Source of the DNA: Helicobacter suis
GTDB lineage: Bacteria > Campylobacterota > Campylobacteria > Campylobacterales > Helicobacteraceae
Reading direction: 5' to 3'
NCBI RefSeq assembly: GCF_902196135.1
Contig: NZ_CABIKE010000006.1
Coordinates: forward strand, 1-64,000
DNA length: 64,000 nt
Numbering within the stretch: the first letter of the stretch is position 1; each line of letters opens with the position of its first letter. Below are positions 1-9,587 of the stretch, piece by piece. A program made the translations under genes and the position numbers. The notes below the pieces were generated by a model. That model ran no database searches, was not told where the DNA came from, and saw nothing but the letters and a program-made list of their open reading frames with translations.

Positions 1-40
1 GCCAAATTAGGCTAGATTAAGGAGGTTTAGGGAAAAGGTT

Positions 41-61
41 AAGCCCCTAAAATAGGGGCTT
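41..61. terminator. Perfect 9-bp hairpin before the first gene
   Basis: Arms at 41-49 and 53-61 pair perfectly around a 3-nt loop. No T-run follows, so it is not a classical terminator. It ends 8 nt before the ATG at 70 and would sit at the ribosome-binding region of the gene that follows. It may end an upstream transcript, or mark the junction where the 5' part of that gene was lost. Confidence 0.35.
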
Positions 62-69
62 AGGGTGGA

Positions 70-1413
70 ATGGGGGGAGTGGTGGAGATAGGCTTTATCT
101 TACCTAATTTGGGAGTGCTTGCTACTTACATCCTCTTTTGTGTGGTATTCCTCTCTTTGGTGCATTTTAAAATCCATGTACAAACTAAACTTGGCTTAAA
201 AATTCTTTCTAGTTTATTTGTAGCTTTTTGGATACATAATTTAGGGGCGTACTGTTTTAGAGACGATCATCACGGCGCCTTCATTAATCCTAACATCCCC
301 ACACGGATCATGCCTATGATCAAAGAATTTTACGCAATAGGCGTGAGTTTGAAAGAATATAAACAGACTAAATATAAAGCAAATCTCAAGCAAAGCTATC
401 CTAAAGATTATCTGAGGGTAGATTTAAACAGCGTTTCTAATGTTGTGCTCATTGTAGGTGAAAGTGCCTCTAGAAATTTTATGGGAGTTTATGGCTACCC
501 TGTGGCTAATACCCCCTTTTTAAGCGATTTATCTACAAAGGGGCATTTATTTATCTTTAAAGATGTGATCTCAGCCTTTGCAAACACTTACGCCGTTTTT
601 AAAACCCTTCTGAATTACTCTGATGTAGAAAATAGTAGCACCCCCGCATGGCAGCAAAAGAATTTAGGTTTAATTTTTAAATTAGCTGGCTATAAAACCT
701 TTTGGTTTGACTCACAAGATGATCTTGAGAATAACCGCGCCTTTGCTTTTTGGTCTGCCCCCTTTATGAAACGTTATTGGAGTAATGGTTTTTTAAAAGC
801 TGACAATGCTACTCTAGATGCGTGGCTTATCTCTGCCTTTAACAAACAAAAAAGCCAACTAGCTTCTAAAAATTTTATTCTTTTCCATCTCTTTGGTAGC
901 CACCCTGCTTATCAATACCGTTTCCCTAAAACTTATTCTAAATTTGTGCCTACAGATATTCCCTACCAAAATTTGCATGTACAAAATAATCACGATAAGC
1001 AAATCGTGGCTGACTATGTTAACTCACTTTACTACACTGATTCAGTTTTACAAGAAATCTTTAAACTCTTTGAGAATAAAGATGCCCTAATTGTCTATCT
1101 CTCCGATCACGCTCAAGATATTTTTGAAAGTGGCTCTACTTATGGGCATAAATGCTCTGCTTATGGTGTAGAAATTCCTTTTATGATCTATGTTACCGAT
1201 GTCTTTAGACAAAAGCACCCAGAAAAGCTAAAACTAATGACTCAGGCGATAAATAAGCCCTTTATGAGTGATGATCTAATCCACTCGCTTTTGCCCTTAG
1301 TGGGTATCCACACTAAAGATAATTTAGAGAGCAAAAACCTCTTCAGCCCTGCTTTTGATACCAATAGAAAAAGAGTCTATTGTGATCATCAGGTATATGA
1401 GAAAAAACACTAG
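70..1413 (+). CDS. Phosphoethanolamine transferase-like protein (EptA/CptA family), N-terminally shortened
   Basis: Inner-membrane enzyme of the alkaline-phosphatase/sulfatase superfamily that would move phosphoethanolamine from phosphatidylethanolamine onto lipid A or another envelope acceptor. The periplasmic catalytic domain is complete: the VGES motif (Glu131), a putative nucleophile Thr173 in FANTYAV, the metal pair Asp346-His347 in LSDHAQD, and His360 in YGHK. Family members have about five N-terminal membrane helices and 500-plus residues. Here only two hydrophobic segments (about residues 10-30 and 42-60) precede the domain, and stop codons close all three frames upstream. The 5' end therefore seems lost. 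It could be a pseudogene or a short variant; the family call is secure, the acceptor is not. Confidence 0.65.
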   Translation: MGGVVEIGFILPNLGVLATYILFCVVFLSLVHFKIHVQTKLGLKILSSLFVAFWIHNLGAYCFRDDHHGAFINPNIPTRIMPMIKEFYAIGVSLKEYKQTKYKANLKQSYPKDYLRVDLNSVSNVVLIVGESASRNFMGVYGYPVANTPFLSDLSTKGHLFIFKDVISAFANTYAVFKTLLNYSDVENSSTPAWQQKNLGLIFKLAGYKTFWFDSQDDLENNRAFAFWSAPFMKRYWSNGFLKADNATLDAWLISAFNKQKSQLASKNFILFHLFGSHPAYQYRFPKTYSKFVPTDIPYQNLHVQNNHDKQIVADYVNSLYYTDSVLQEIFKLFENKDALIVYLSDHAQDIFESGSTYGHKCSAYGVEIPFMIYVTDVFRQKHPEKLKLMTQAINKPFMSDDLIHSLLPLVGIHTKDNLESKNLFSPAFDTNRKRVYCDHQVYEKKH

Positions 1414-1499
1414 TAAGCAAGGTTAAAAACATCATTTCTAGCAAATTATAAATATACTAAGCGATCCTATCTTTTAGAAAATTTTTAAGATTTTTTGGT

Positions 1500-1505
1500 T
1501 AGAAT
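1500..1505 (+). promoter_or_regulatory. -10 box of the tRNA-Ile/tRNA-Ala promoter
   Basis: TAGAAT lies 26 nt upstream of the tRNA-Ile gene, in an AT-rich stretch with a T-run just before it, as is usual for Helicobacter sigma-80 promoters. Transcription would start near 1512. Confidence 0.5.
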
Positions 1506-1531
1506 GGGCGCTTTTTGGTGAATTGTTAATC

Positions 1532-1608
<77 letters not shown>

Positions 1609-1620
1609 TTTTTTAAATTC

Positions 1621-1696
1621 GGGGGATTAGCTCAGTTGGGAGAGCGCCTGCTTTGCACGCAGGAGGCCAGCGGTTCGAACCCGCTATCCTCCACCA
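1621..1696 (+). tRNA. tRNA-Ala (anticodon TGC)
   Basis: A 76-nt cloverleaf with CCA encoded. Acceptor arm GGGGGAT pairs with ATCCTCC (one G-U pair), the anticodon loop is TTTGCAC, and the T-arm contains GGTTCGAAC. It lies 12 nt after tRNA-Ile and is probably cotranscribed with it. Confidence 0.95.
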
Positions 1697-1742
1697 AATC
1701 CACCTACTTTTAAACTTTTAAATTAATCCCTAACGCGTTATC

Positions 1743-2396
1743 TTAATGATTGATAAATTCTTTAGGCTGTGCAGGTTGATTAGTTGTTTGCAATTCTTTA
1801 AGCGCATATTGGTTTCCAAATTCTGCGGCTTTTCTTAAAATTTTGACATCTGTAGCTGCCATAGCTGTAGGATCAGCCCCATTACCAAGCATATATAAAG
1901 CCGCACCGATATAGTGTTTGCGTACATGGGAATTTGCAAAGTTCCGCGCTTTTAGCTTATCCAGATTCCATGTTTTTGTTTTATAATCCCCACCCCCATT
2001 GGCAAATAAAACCTCTTCAATCAGTCTAAGGGCTATATCTCTATTGATAAAAACACATTTGCCCTCTGCATAGGCGCTAGCTAGCCCTACTTTGGCCACT
2101 ACCATAGCCAAACTATTATTGCTGCGTACACGATGAATCACAAATTCAAAATAATCAACCGCCCTACACGCATCTGCTCTAACTCCCCAGCCACCTAAAT
2201 ACATTTTGCCTACAAAGGCTGTAGCTAATAAATCCCCGTTTTTATGTGCACGGTTATAGATATTAAAGGCCTCATAGTCGCGTCCTCTACTTTCTAGCAC
2301 TAAACCTCTTTCAACCAAAGCGCTAACTTCCCCTTCTGCTGGTAGCAATGAGCAAAGCCCTAAAACACTCAAAAGCCAAAATTTGAAAAAATCCAT
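1743..2396 (-). CDS. Exported Sel1-like repeat protein (Hcp-type)
   Basis: 217 residues. An N-terminal signal peptide (hydrophobic core at about residues 6-20, likely cleavage after PAEGE) is followed by Sel1-like/TPR helical repeats, clearest at about 50-85 (AFVGKMYLGGWGV) and near residue 105 (GLASAYAEGKCVF). Several cysteines fit the disulfide-bonded Helicobacter cysteine-rich proteins (Hcp), which are secreted helical-repeat proteins of uncertain function. The start is an ATG with AAGGA upstream. A 19-bp C tract on this strand lies 102 bp before the start codon, so expression may vary with tract length. Downstream of lolD on the same strand, but separated from it by 206 bp. Confidence 0.7.
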   Translation of the reverse strand: MDFFKFWLLSVLGLCSLLPAEGEVSALVERGLVLESRGRDYEAFNIYNRAHKNGDLLATAFVGKMYLGGWGVRADACRAVDYFEFVIHRVRSNNSLAMVVAKVGLASAYAEGKCVFINRDIALRLIEEVLFANGGGDYKTKTWNLDKLKARNFANSHVRKHYIGAALYMLGNGADPTAMAATDVKILRKAAEFGNQYALKELQTTNQPAQPKEFINH

Positions 2397-2497
2397 AAGA
2401 ATCCTTTATCTTTTTTATTTTTACACGACTAGAAAATCTGCTAAATACAGATCCGCGGGGAGTAAGAAGTTTTCTTATAAGAGATCAGATGGGCTGC

Positions 2498-2516
2498 GGG
2501 GGGGGGGGGGGGGGGG
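2498..2516. repeat. 19-bp homopolymeric G tract (C on the minus strand)
   Basis: An uninterrupted run of 19 G between lolD and the Sel1-repeat gene. Tracts this long slip during replication and act as phase-variation switches in Helicobacter. It is not inside a credible reading frame and lies upstream of the likely promoter of the minus-strand gene, so a transcriptional rather than translational effect is expected. Confidence 0.9.
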
Positions 2517-2602
2517 AAAGTACTTAAATACAACAGATTCATTAAAAAGCAAATCCTTAAATCTCAAAATGATACTGATTCTAGCAAAAATTTTTAAATG
2601 AA

Positions 2603-3241
2603 TCAAAGGGGGCGTAAACGCTGGTTTTCTAAAAGGAAAATCCGCGAACAGCCACGCGCGATCTTTTCATCATGGGTGGCTAACACCAAAACCCCCTGTT
2701 GTGCTTGGATATAGTTATGCATGGCTTGCATGACAGCTAAAGCGGTGGAGGTGTCTAAATTGCCAGTAGGTTCGTCTGCAAAGATGATTTTAGGTTGTTT
2801 GGTTAAAACTCTAGCGATAGAAAGCCGTTGTTGTTGCCCGCCGCTAAGCTCTCCAATTTGTTGCTTTAGGGTATGGGCAATCCCTAGCGTTTCTAATAAT
2901 TGCATTTCAATGGGTTTTTTAGACAAAATAGAGGCAACTTGGAGATTTTCTAAAGCATTAAACCCTCTAAAAAGGTAGTGGGCTTGGAAGATAATCCCTA
3001 ATACATGGCGTCTTAACTCTAGCAAGGTTTTTAAAGGTAGAGCATAGATATCGCTATATTCTAAGAGCCGTACTTTGCCATGCAAGGGTTTTAGCATGGT
3101 AGATAGGTGGTTGAGTAAACTAGACTTCCCGCTCCCACTCACACCCAAAAGCGCAATAGACTCCCCGGCCTTTGCCTCTAAGTGCAAATCTTGATATAAC
3201 CATGTATCAAATTTGTGGCCAATTTCTACTGCCTCTAACAT
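2603..3241 (-). CDS. lolD: Lipoprotein-release ABC transporter ATPase LolD
   Basis: 212 residues, a normal length for LolD. Energises extraction of lipoproteins from the inner membrane together with LolC/E-type permeases, none of which are encoded here. Walker A is GVSGSGKS at residues 33-40, the signature is LSGGQQQR, and Walker B is IIFADEP followed by TGNLD. The ATG has a strong AGGAGGG ribosome-binding site. It follows lnt by 9 nt on the same strand, which groups two envelope-lipoprotein functions in one transcript, as I recall for H. pylori HP0179/HP0180. The MacB-type ATPases of the same family are the main alternative. Confidence 0.88.
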   Translation of the reverse strand: MLEAVEIGHKFDTWLYQDLHLEAKAGESIALLGVSGSGKSSLLNHLSTMLKPLHGKVRLLEYSDIYALPLKTLLELRRHVLGIIFQAHYLFRGFNALENLQVASILSKKPIEMQLLETLGIAHTLKQQIGELSGGQQQRLSIARVLTKQPKIIFADEPTGNLDTSTALAVMQAMHNYIQAQQGVLVLATHDEKIARGCSRIFLLENQRLRPL

Positions 3242-3250
3242 AACCCTCCT

Positions 3251-4522
3251 TTAAAAATTTTGATCGCCTAGTAAAGTTGGGGAAAGAATATAGGCTGGGG
3301 ATTTATTCACGCTATGGATAATGGTTTTAGAAAAACGCCGTGCGTAGTATTTGAGTAACATTCTTTGTAAAAAAGGCTCGATACTAGGCACAAACCAAGC
3401 ATTATTACTCACCACAATTAGATGAGAGGGGCTATTAATATAAGCCCTTTGAGAAGTCCCCTCATAGCAAACTAGGGGTCTAAAAGCAAAACCATTGAGA
3501 TTAAAATCTGTAAAATTAGGGGCACTGCCTAAGTTAAAAACCTCACTACCAAAGAAAAAGCGATCCAAGTAATCAGCGATAAACTGAGGAAAGGGCATGG
3601 TTTCTCCAAAGGGGGCTAAGATCACTTTGTGGGCATAATTATAGGTGTTATCATGGAAAATATAGGTGGAATTATAGATTGTATGATCTTCTTTATAAAG
3701 GGCACCGGTGATAATGGTAATTTGCTGCCCTAGCTGTATTAGAGTGTGGAGTAAGTTACTTTGATTAAGCGCGATAGGAAAGGCCGTTTCAGGTAGGATT
3801 ATCATTTTTTGGTGTTCTTTAATGGCTTGTTGGATTTGATCTAAATTGTCATGAATGTGGCTTTCAAAGATTGGGTGTTGCCATTTATTTTCTTGATCAA
3901 CATGTGTTTTAATAGGCTTAATACTTTTAAGGGGCGCGGAGGTATGGGGATATTCTAAACAGAATAATAAAATCAAGCTAGCTAAAAATTTCATGTAAAA
4001 GGGTTTAACTAGGGGATTTTTATACACATAAAGAGCTAGAGCGATTAAAATCATGAGAAAGTGTACTTTATCCACTTTAAACAAAGAATAGGCAAAAAAG
4101 GCATCTGGAACTAGCCAATCAAATCCAAAAGGGTGTATATAACTGGTAAGCCACATTGTAACAACACGGTAAAACAAAAATTGTTGATACAAGACGAGGT
4201 AAAAAACTCCGGTATAACAAAGAGCAACTAGGATAATGATAAGAGGCATGAAAAAGGGATAATCGTTGTAACGAAAACTCAAAGCACACCAATAAAACAA
4301 CCCTAAACCCACACAAAACCCAAAAAAAACGCGCTGTTTGGCTTTAACTAGTAAACATGCTAGCATGCTCAAAGGGGCTAAAAAAGTTTCTAAACCTAGT
4401 AAAATTTTAGGATAGGGGGCGATCAAACAACCTAAATAAGGGGGGGATAAAAACAAAAGAGCCAAAACTAAAGGCTGGATAAGTTCTTTTGAAAAATAAC
4501 GCTTGATCTTTAAAGATAGCAA
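3251..4522 (-). CDS. lnt: Apolipoprotein N-acyltransferase
   Basis: 423 residues, matching the short Lnt of Helicobacter. Transfers an acyl chain from phospholipid to the N-terminal cysteine of diacylated lipoproteins at the periplasmic face of the inner membrane. The first about 190 residues are hydrophobic helices; the rest is a nitrilase-fold domain with the catalytic Glu245 (LPETAFP), Lys299 (HKVILAPFGE) and Cys352 (LVCYEG). The start is TTG with AGAGG upstream; no ATG fits better. Divergent from cvpA and cotranscribed with lolD. Confidence 0.9.
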   Translation of the reverse strand: MLSLKIKRYFSKELIQPLVLALLFLSPPYLGCLIAPYPKILLGLETFLAPLSMLACLLVKAKQRVFFGFCVGLGLFYWCALSFRYNDYPFFMPLIIILVALCYTGVFYLVLYQQFLFYRVVTMWLTSYIHPFGFDWLVPDAFFAYSLFKVDKVHFLMILIALALYVYKNPLVKPFYMKFLASLILLFCLEYPHTSAPLKSIKPIKTHVDQENKWQHPIFESHIHDNLDQIQQAIKEHQKMIILPETAFPIALNQSNLLHTLIQLGQQITIITGALYKEDHTIYNSTYIFHDNTYNYAHKVILAPFGETMPFPQFIADYLDRFFFGSEVFNLGSAPNFTDFNLNGFAFRPLVCYEGTSQRAYINSPSHLIVVSNNAWFVPSIEPFLQRMLLKYYARRFSKTIIHSVNKSPAYILSPTLLGDQNF

Positions 4523-4562
4523 ATAAACCTCTTGTTCTTTTGCTGATTTAAGCTTTGCATTG

Positions 4563-4568
4563 TAAAAT
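4563..4568 (+). promoter_or_regulatory. Candidate -10 box for the cvpA-lysS-glyA operon
   Basis: TAAAAT preceded directly by TG lies about 50 nt upstream of the cvpA ATG, in the divergent gap between lnt and cvpA. Near-consensus for a Helicobacter sigma-80 promoter; called by eye only. Confidence 0.35.
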
Positions 4569-4618
4569 ACTTAGACTTAAAAACATAGCCACTTGAATTT
4601 TATTAAGAATGGGTGTTG

Positions 4619-5239
4619 ATGGGTTATTATATCGACATTGCTTTGGCGGTGCTTATTGTAGGAGTTGGACTCCGCGGGTTTTATAATGGTTTTATTGATG
4701 AAGTGTCTGGTTTATTGGGGATTGTTTTAGGGGTTTACTTAGCATCTAGGTGGGCAGAAAGGGTGGGGTCTTTGTTTTCCTCGCATGTATATGCCTTCCA
4801 TGACCCCTCTATGTCTAGTTTGGTAGGTTTTGTATTAGTGCTTGCCTGTGTGTGGATTGCTTTTTTAGTAACAGGAGTAATTGTGAGTAAGGCTATTGTT
4901 CTGAGTAATTTAGGCATTATAGATCGCATTTTAGGGTTTTTATTTGGCTGTACTAAGATATTTTTGATTCTAGCCTTTTTACTCTACACCATTTCACGCC
5001 TCTCTTTCATGAAAAGCCTAGATGTTTATTTACACGCCCACAGCCAGATTTACCCCTATATGCATACCATTGCCTCCCATGTTCTCCGGCTTAAAGAAGT
5101 ACAAGAGATTGGTGAAATGATTGAGCAAAAGGCTAAAAAAGCCAAAAAAGAGAATTTTCCTGAGAGTTTAGACCCTACAAAGGTTAAAAGCAATTTAGAG
5201 ACGATACCAGAGGGTGTAAGCCCGCAAAAATCCCATTGA
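4619..5239 (+). CDS. cvpA: CvpA family membrane protein
   Basis: 206 residues from the ATG at 4619; GTG (4613) and TTG (4616) codons just upstream are possible starts. Four hydrophobic segments in the first about 150 residues, with the CvpA-like [15 protein letters not shown] stretch, then a charged Lys-rich cytoplasmic tail. CvpA was named for colicin V production and is linked to envelope stress tolerance in other bacteria; the molecular role is unclear. It sits 11 nt before lysS in the same arrangement I recall for HP0181/HP0182. Confidence 0.82.
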   Translation: MGYYIDIALAVLIVGVGLRGFYNGFIDEVSGLLGIVLGVYLASRWAERVGSLFSSHVYAFHDPSMSSLVGFVLVLACVWIAFLVTGVIVSKAIVLSNLGIIDRILGFLFGCTKIFLILAFLLYTISRLSFMKSLDVYLHAHSQIYPYMHTIASHVLRLKEVQEIGEMIEQKAKKAKKENFPESLDPTKVKSNLETIPEGVSPQKSH

Positions 5240-5250
5240 TAGAAACCACC

Positions 5251-6744
5251 ATGTTTGATAATGCCTACATTAAACAACGCATACAAAAAGTAGATTTGTT
5301 GCGCGCTGTATCTAAAAACCCTTATGATAATCAGGTAGAGCGTACTTTAGATAATGCTACATTTTTAAAGCGCTTTGAAACTTTGCAAAATCAAGCAGAG
5401 TCTAAAGACCCCTCTAGTATTTGTGCTTTGGTGGGGCGCTTGCGCTTTATCCGCTTAATGGGTAAGGCCTGTTTTATTAAGATTGAAGATCAAAGCGCAT
5501 TATTGCAAGTTTATCTCTCACAAAATGATTTAGGCAAAGAATCTTTTGATCTGTTTAAAAAGTGTGTAGAAGTGGGTGATATTCTTAATGTGGTGGGCTA
5601 TCCCTTTGTAACTAAAACAGGGGAATTAAGTTTACATGCCACTTCTTATAAAATTCTTACTAAATCCATTGTACCTTTGCCTGAGAAATTCCATGGCCTT
5701 AGTGATATTGAACTACGCTACCGCCAACGCTATTTAGATCTAGTAGTTAATCCTGCAGTCAAAGAGGTTTTTAAAACCCGTAGTGTGATTGTGGCTACTA
5801 CCCGCCGTTTTTTTGAGGAAAAAGGGTTTTTGGAAGTAGAAACGCCTATGATGCACCCTATTGCTGGAGGGGCTAATGCGCGTCCCTTTATCACCTATCA
5901 TAATGCTTTAGAGGTAGAGCGTTATTTAAGAATTGCCCCTGAATTGTATTTAAAACGCTTGGTAGTGGGTGGATTTGAAGCGGTTTTTGAAATTAATCGC
6001 AATTTTAGAAACGAGGGCATGGATCACTCCCATAACCCGGAATTTACCATGCTAGAGTTTTATTGGGCTTATAAAACTTATGAGGATTTAATCACCCTCA
6101 CACAAGAACTTTTTCATAAACTATTGCAGGTTTTAAACTTGCCCTTAAAAATTTCCTATCAAGATCAAGAGATTGATTTTAGCGTGTTTAGAGTGCTTAG
6201 TTTTAAACAGGCTTTAATAGAGGTAGGGGGATTGGAGGCTGCGTTATTAGAAGATAGTTCTAAACTTTTAGCATTTTTAGAAGAACAAGGGGCGCATTTG
6301 GAAGGATTGATCACACATGGCAAACTTTTAGCGGAGGCCTTTGATCTATGCGTTGAGTCTAAATTAATTAATCCTACCTTTATTACAGAATACCCGATTG
6401 AAATTAGCCCCCTAGCGCGCCGTAATGACACTAATCCAATGATTGCCGATCGTTTTGAGCTCTTCATTGCGGGTAAAGAAATTGCCAATGGTTTTAGCGA
6501 GCTTAATGATCCGCTAGATCAATACCAGCGTTTTGAAGAACAAGTAAAGGCTAAAGAGAGCGGAGATGAAGAGGCGCAGTTAATGGATACAGATTATGTT
6601 TGGGCACTTGGATTAGGTATGCCCCCTACAGCAGGTGAGGGGATTGGCATTGATCGTTTAGTGATGTTATTAACCAATTCTAAAACGATTAAAGATGTAA
6701 TTTTGTTTCCGGCTATGAAACCTGAAAAGGACGGGCATGCCTAA
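5251..6744 (+). CDS. lysS: Lysyl-tRNA synthetase, class II
   Basis: 497 residues. Charges tRNA-Lys in the cytoplasm. An N-terminal OB-fold anticodon-binding domain (about 50-150) precedes the class II catalytic core with GGANARPF, the motif 2 region [14 protein letters not shown] and a C-terminal motif 3 ending GIGIDRLVM. The ATG at 5251 is preferred over an in-frame TTG at 5236, because that TTG overlaps the cvpA stop and the protein then begins [11 protein letters not shown] like its relatives. It overlaps glyA by 8 nt. Confidence 0.96.
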   Translation: MFDNAYIKQRIQKVDLLRAVSKNPYDNQVERTLDNATFLKRFETLQNQAESKDPSSICALVGRLRFIRLMGKACFIKIEDQSALLQVYLSQNDLGKESFDLFKKCVEVGDILNVVGYPFVTKTGELSLHATSYKILTKSIVPLPEKFHGLSDIELRYRQRYLDLVVNPAVKEVFKTRSVIVATTRRFFEEKGFLEVETPMMHPIAGGANARPFITYHNALEVERYLRIAPELYLKRLVVGGFEAVFEINRNFRNEGMDHSHNPEFTMLEFYWAYKTYEDLITLTQELFHKLLQVLNLPLKISYQDQEIDFSVFRVLSFKQALIEVGGLEAALLEDSSKLLAFLEEQGAHLEGLITHGKLLAEAFDLCVESKLINPTFITEYPIEISPLARRNDTNPMIADRFELFIAGKEIANGFSELNDPLDQYQRFEEQVKAKESGDEEAQLMDTDYVWALGLGMPPTAGEGIGIDRLVMLLTNSKTIKDVILFPAMKPEKDGHA

Positions 6745-7987
6745 AGCATTTTATCTAGAACAAAGCGATCCAGAAATTTTTGATTTGTTGCAAGCAGAAT
6801 TACAACGCCAAAGCGCGCATTTAGAGATGATTGCTAGTGAAAATTACACCTTTGAAAGTGTAATGGAGGCCATGGGGAGTGTGCTAACTAATAAATACGC
6901 TGAAGGCTATCCTTTTAAGCGCTATTATGGGGGCTGTGAGGTGGTTGATGCTGTTGAAACTTTAGCAATAAATCGGGCTAAAAAACTCTTTAATTGTGCC
7001 TTTGCTAATGTGCAAGCCCATTCAGGTAGCCAAGCCAACATGGCCATTTATCACGCCCTATTAAAACCCTATGATAAGATTTTAAGCATGGAACTTAATA
7101 GCGGGGGGCATTTAAGCCATGCTTCTAAAGTCAATATCACCGGACAACATTTTCAGGGTTTTTATTATGGGGTGAATGCAGAGGGGTGGATTGATTATGA
7201 GGAAGTTTTGCGCATTGCTAAGATTGTGCGCCCTAAACTCATTGTATGCGGGTATTCTGCCTATCCTAGAGAGATTGATTTTAAACGCTTTAGAGAAATT
7301 GCTGATGAGGTGGGTGCGCTTTTAATGGGCGATATAGCCCATATTGCCGGGTTAGTGGTGGCCTCTGAGCACCCTAACCCGTTTCCGCATTGCCATGTAG
7401 TTAGTAGCACCACACATAAAACACTTAGAGGCCCTAGAGGTGGGCTTATTTTAAGCAATGATGAGCAAATTGCAACTAAAATTGATCGCGCACTTTTCCC
7501 GGGTTTACAAGGGGGGCCTTTAATGCATGTGATTGCGGCTAAGGCGGTGGGTTTTTTAGAAAATCTTAAACCAGAGTGGAAAACTTATGCAATTCAGGTT
7601 AAGCGCAATTTAGCAGTGCTTGTCAAGGTGTTTTTAGAAAGAGGTTTTAATTTAGTCAGTGGTGGGAGTGATAATCATTTATTGGTGATGCGCTTTGATC
7701 GCTTTAGCGGCAAAGAAGCCCAAGAGGCTTTAGGCAAGGCTGGAATTATTGTAAATAAAAACACAGTGCCAGCAGAAACAAGAAGCCCCTTTATCACAAG
7801 TGGGATTCGTCTAGGATCAGCAGCGCTGAGCAGTAGAGGGATGAAAGAGGCGGAATTTAGTTTTATTGGTAGGCAAATTGCAGATGTATTAGAAAATATA
7901 GAGGATACAGAGAAATTAAAAGCGATCTATGAGGAAATAGTGGCGTTTACACAAAACTATCCCCTTTATCATGCGCCGATTTTTTAA
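6737..7987 (+). CDS. glyA: Serine hydroxymethyltransferase
   Basis: 416 residues, standard length. A PLP enzyme that interconverts serine and glycine and loads one-carbon units on tetrahydrofolate. The PLP lysine lies in [14 protein letters not shown] (about residues 220-233); HSGSQAN and the YYGGCEVVD substrate region are also present. The start codon lies inside the 3' end of lysS, pointing to translational coupling. The order lysS-glyA is that of H. pylori HP0182/HP0183. Confidence 0.97.
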   Translation: MPKAFYLEQSDPEIFDLLQAELQRQSAHLEMIASENYTFESVMEAMGSVLTNKYAEGYPFKRYYGGCEVVDAVETLAINRAKKLFNCAFANVQAHSGSQANMAIYHALLKPYDKILSMELNSGGHLSHASKVNITGQHFQGFYYGVNAEGWIDYEEVLRIAKIVRPKLIVCGYSAYPREIDFKRFREIADEVGALLMGDIAHIAGLVVASEHPNPFPHCHVVSSTTHKTLRGPRGGLILSNDEQIATKIDRALFPGLQGGPLMHVIAAKAVGFLENLKPEWKTYAIQVKRNLAVLVKVFLERGFNLVSGGSDNHLLVMRFDRFSGKEAQEALGKAGIIVNKNTVPAETRSPFITSGIRLGSAALSSRGMKEAEFSFIGRQIADVLENIEDTEKLKAIYEEIVAFTQNYPLYHAPIF

Positions 7988-7995
7988 AGGATTAA

Positions 7996-8541
7996 ATGAT
8001 GACAGAAATGCAATTAAAGCTTATCAAACTCCAGACGGGGTTTTACTATGTTTTAAAGCCCGGTTTAGGGGCTAAGATAGAATACATGGGTCGTTGTTAT
8101 TATGATAAGTTTGAAAAAGTAGATGCCCCCTTAACTTCTATGTTGATTCAAAAACATTGGAGAAAAGAGATCACCCTTGCCCATGCTTTAATTTTACAAG
8201 GCGATAAGGTTGAAAATATTGTTTTTGATTACAATGGTTATAACCCGGAGCGATTTTATCATAAAGCCCAGTTGCTTTTAAGAGAAGAGGGTTTTATTAA
8301 TTTTACCGCCTATGAAAGTAAAACCCCGGGGCATTTACACCTCTATGTGCATAAAGGGCATACGGCATTAAGCGAAGGGTGTCGTTTGGCGCGTACCCTT
8401 TCTATGAAACTTGCACAAGGGTTGCCCAATGAGTGGCGGGTATTTCCCAATAATGAACTCCCCCCTTCGTTTAATATTTTGGTTTTACCTTATGAGGTAT
8501 TTGCTAAAGAGCGGGGGGCTAGCTGGGCTAAGCACTTATAA
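7996..8541 (+). CDS. DUF1882 family protein (HP0184-like)
   Basis: 181 residues, no signal peptide or membrane segment. Position between glyA and a SPOR protein, and the aromatic-rich sequence, match the campylobacterial DUF1882 family, of unknown function. The C-terminal half, with [12 protein letters not shown] and a Pro-rich [11 protein letters not shown] end, loosely recalls archaeo-eukaryotic primase folds, but no clear metal triad is seen. Two adjacent ATG codons at 7996 and 7999 follow AAAGG. Probably in the cvpA-lysS-glyA operon. Confidence 0.75.
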   Translation: MMTEMQLKLIKLQTGFYYVLKPGLGAKIEYMGRCYYDKFEKVDAPLTSMLIQKHWRKEITLAHALILQGDKVENIVFDYNGYNPERFYHKAQLLLREEGFINFTAYESKTPGHLHLYVHKGHTALSEGCRLARTLSMKLAQGLPNEWRVFPNNELPPSFNILVLPYEVFAKERGASWAKHL

Positions 8542-8567
8542 GTTTGAGATTTTATAAAGGAACGATG

Positions 8568-9524
8568 ATGGATAATAATGAACTCAATAAAGAGCTAAAT
8601 AAGCGACTCAATGATTTAGTAGAGGAAGAAAAAGGTTCTGGGCTTAAGAAAGTCTTATTGATTGTGGCGATTGGTTTAATCGTGCTGGTGGTGGTTTTGG
8701 TGGTGTTTTATAAGAGTACGCGTGAGCCGGCCAAAAGTGTATTATTACCTCCAGATAAGGGCATGCAAAAAGTGGGCAATACAGCTGATCATAATGCTAA
8801 TAATTTTGAAAGCCTCAATTTAGAGCCTAGCGCTAAAAAACCTGATGAGGATAAGTTTGATCAAATTGTAAAAGACATCCAAGCTAAGCAAAAACCCAGT
8901 CCACAAGATGAAACTAAGCTTACAACTTTGCCTGCAAGCCCGCTTGATAAACCCGCTCAGCCAACACCCCCTCCAACTCCGCCATTGCAAAAACCTACAC
9001 CCATGCCAATTCCGCCTACTGGTGTGAATAACTCCCACCAGCAAAATCATCCTAAAGAGAACGCGCATGCAAAGACTCAAATCCAAAAAGTAGAGCATGA
9101 GAAAGCCCATGCAACAAATCACCATCAAGTTGTCAAAAAAGAACACCCCAAAACAGCGCATAATCAAGCCACTACCCATAAAGAAACACCCCATAAACAC
9201 CATGTAGCAGAAAAAACAGCCACAGCCCACCACACACCTAAAACAACTCCAGCCCCTCATAAAGAAGTGGCAAAGACAACACCACCCCCACACTTAGATA
9301 AGCCCACATTGCCTAAAGGCTTTTATTTGCAAGTGGGGGTATTTAGTAAAACGCCTAACCCTAAATTTTTAGAAGCCATTAAAAAATATCCCCATCAAGT
9401 ACAAGATGTCAATGGGCAAAAACGCTATCTTATTGGGCCCTATGCTAGTAAAGAGCAAGCAGACGCAGAAATTGATAAGATCACAGATAACCTAGCTAAA
9501 CCTGTACATGTGCAAATCAAATAA
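8568..9524 (+). CDS. SPOR-domain membrane protein with His-rich linker (HP0185-like)
   Basis: 318 residues from the ATG at 8568, which has AAAGGA at ideal spacing. A short charged cytoplasmic N-terminus (Asn/Glu/Leu/Lys repeats) leads to one membrane helix (about residues 25-47), a periplasmic linker rich in Pro, Lys and His (about 100-245), and a C-terminal SPOR domain (about 247-317, starting GFYLQVGVF). SPOR domains bind denuded septal peptidoglycan, so a role at the division site is expected, as for DedD/FtsN-type proteins. The linker carries 17 His in about 90 residues, unusual for a spacer. Last gene of the cvpA operon block. Confidence 0.8.
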   Translation: MDNNELNKELNKRLNDLVEEEKGSGLKKVLLIVAIGLIVLVVVLVVFYKSTREPAKSVLLPPDKGMQKVGNTADHNANNFESLNLEPSAKKPDEDKFDQIVKDIQAKQKPSPQDETKLTTLPASPLDKPAQPTPPPTPPLQKPTPMPIPPTGVNNSHQQNHPKENAHAKTQIQKVEHEKAHATNHHQVVKKEHPKTAHNQATTHKETPHKHHVAEKTATAHHTPKTTPAPHKEVAKTTPPPHLDKPTLPKGFYLQVGVFSKTPNPKFLEAIKKYPHQVQDVNGQKRYLIGPYASKEQADAEIDKITDNLAKPVHVQIK

Positions 9525-9587
9525 GGTATCAGCTTAAATACAGCTTGTATGGGGCAAAATGGGGCTTTTTATTTTTAAAGGATCAAT

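Noticed and set aside
2383-2601. Plus-strand reading frame running through the 19-G tract
   Set aside because: Composition is unlike a protein, the Gly run comes only from the tract, there is no ribosome-binding site, and it overlaps the start of the Sel1-repeat gene.
7996-8541. DUF1882 protein as an archaeo-eukaryotic primase
   Set aside because: A vague resemblance in the second half, but no catalytic Asp-hydrophobic-Asp or His motif can be pointed to.
8820-9293. Long minus-strand frame opposite the His-rich linker
   Set aside because: The frame is the antisense image of biased His/Pro/Lys codons (it reads as Cys/Met/Phe/Trp-rich) inside a well-supported gene.
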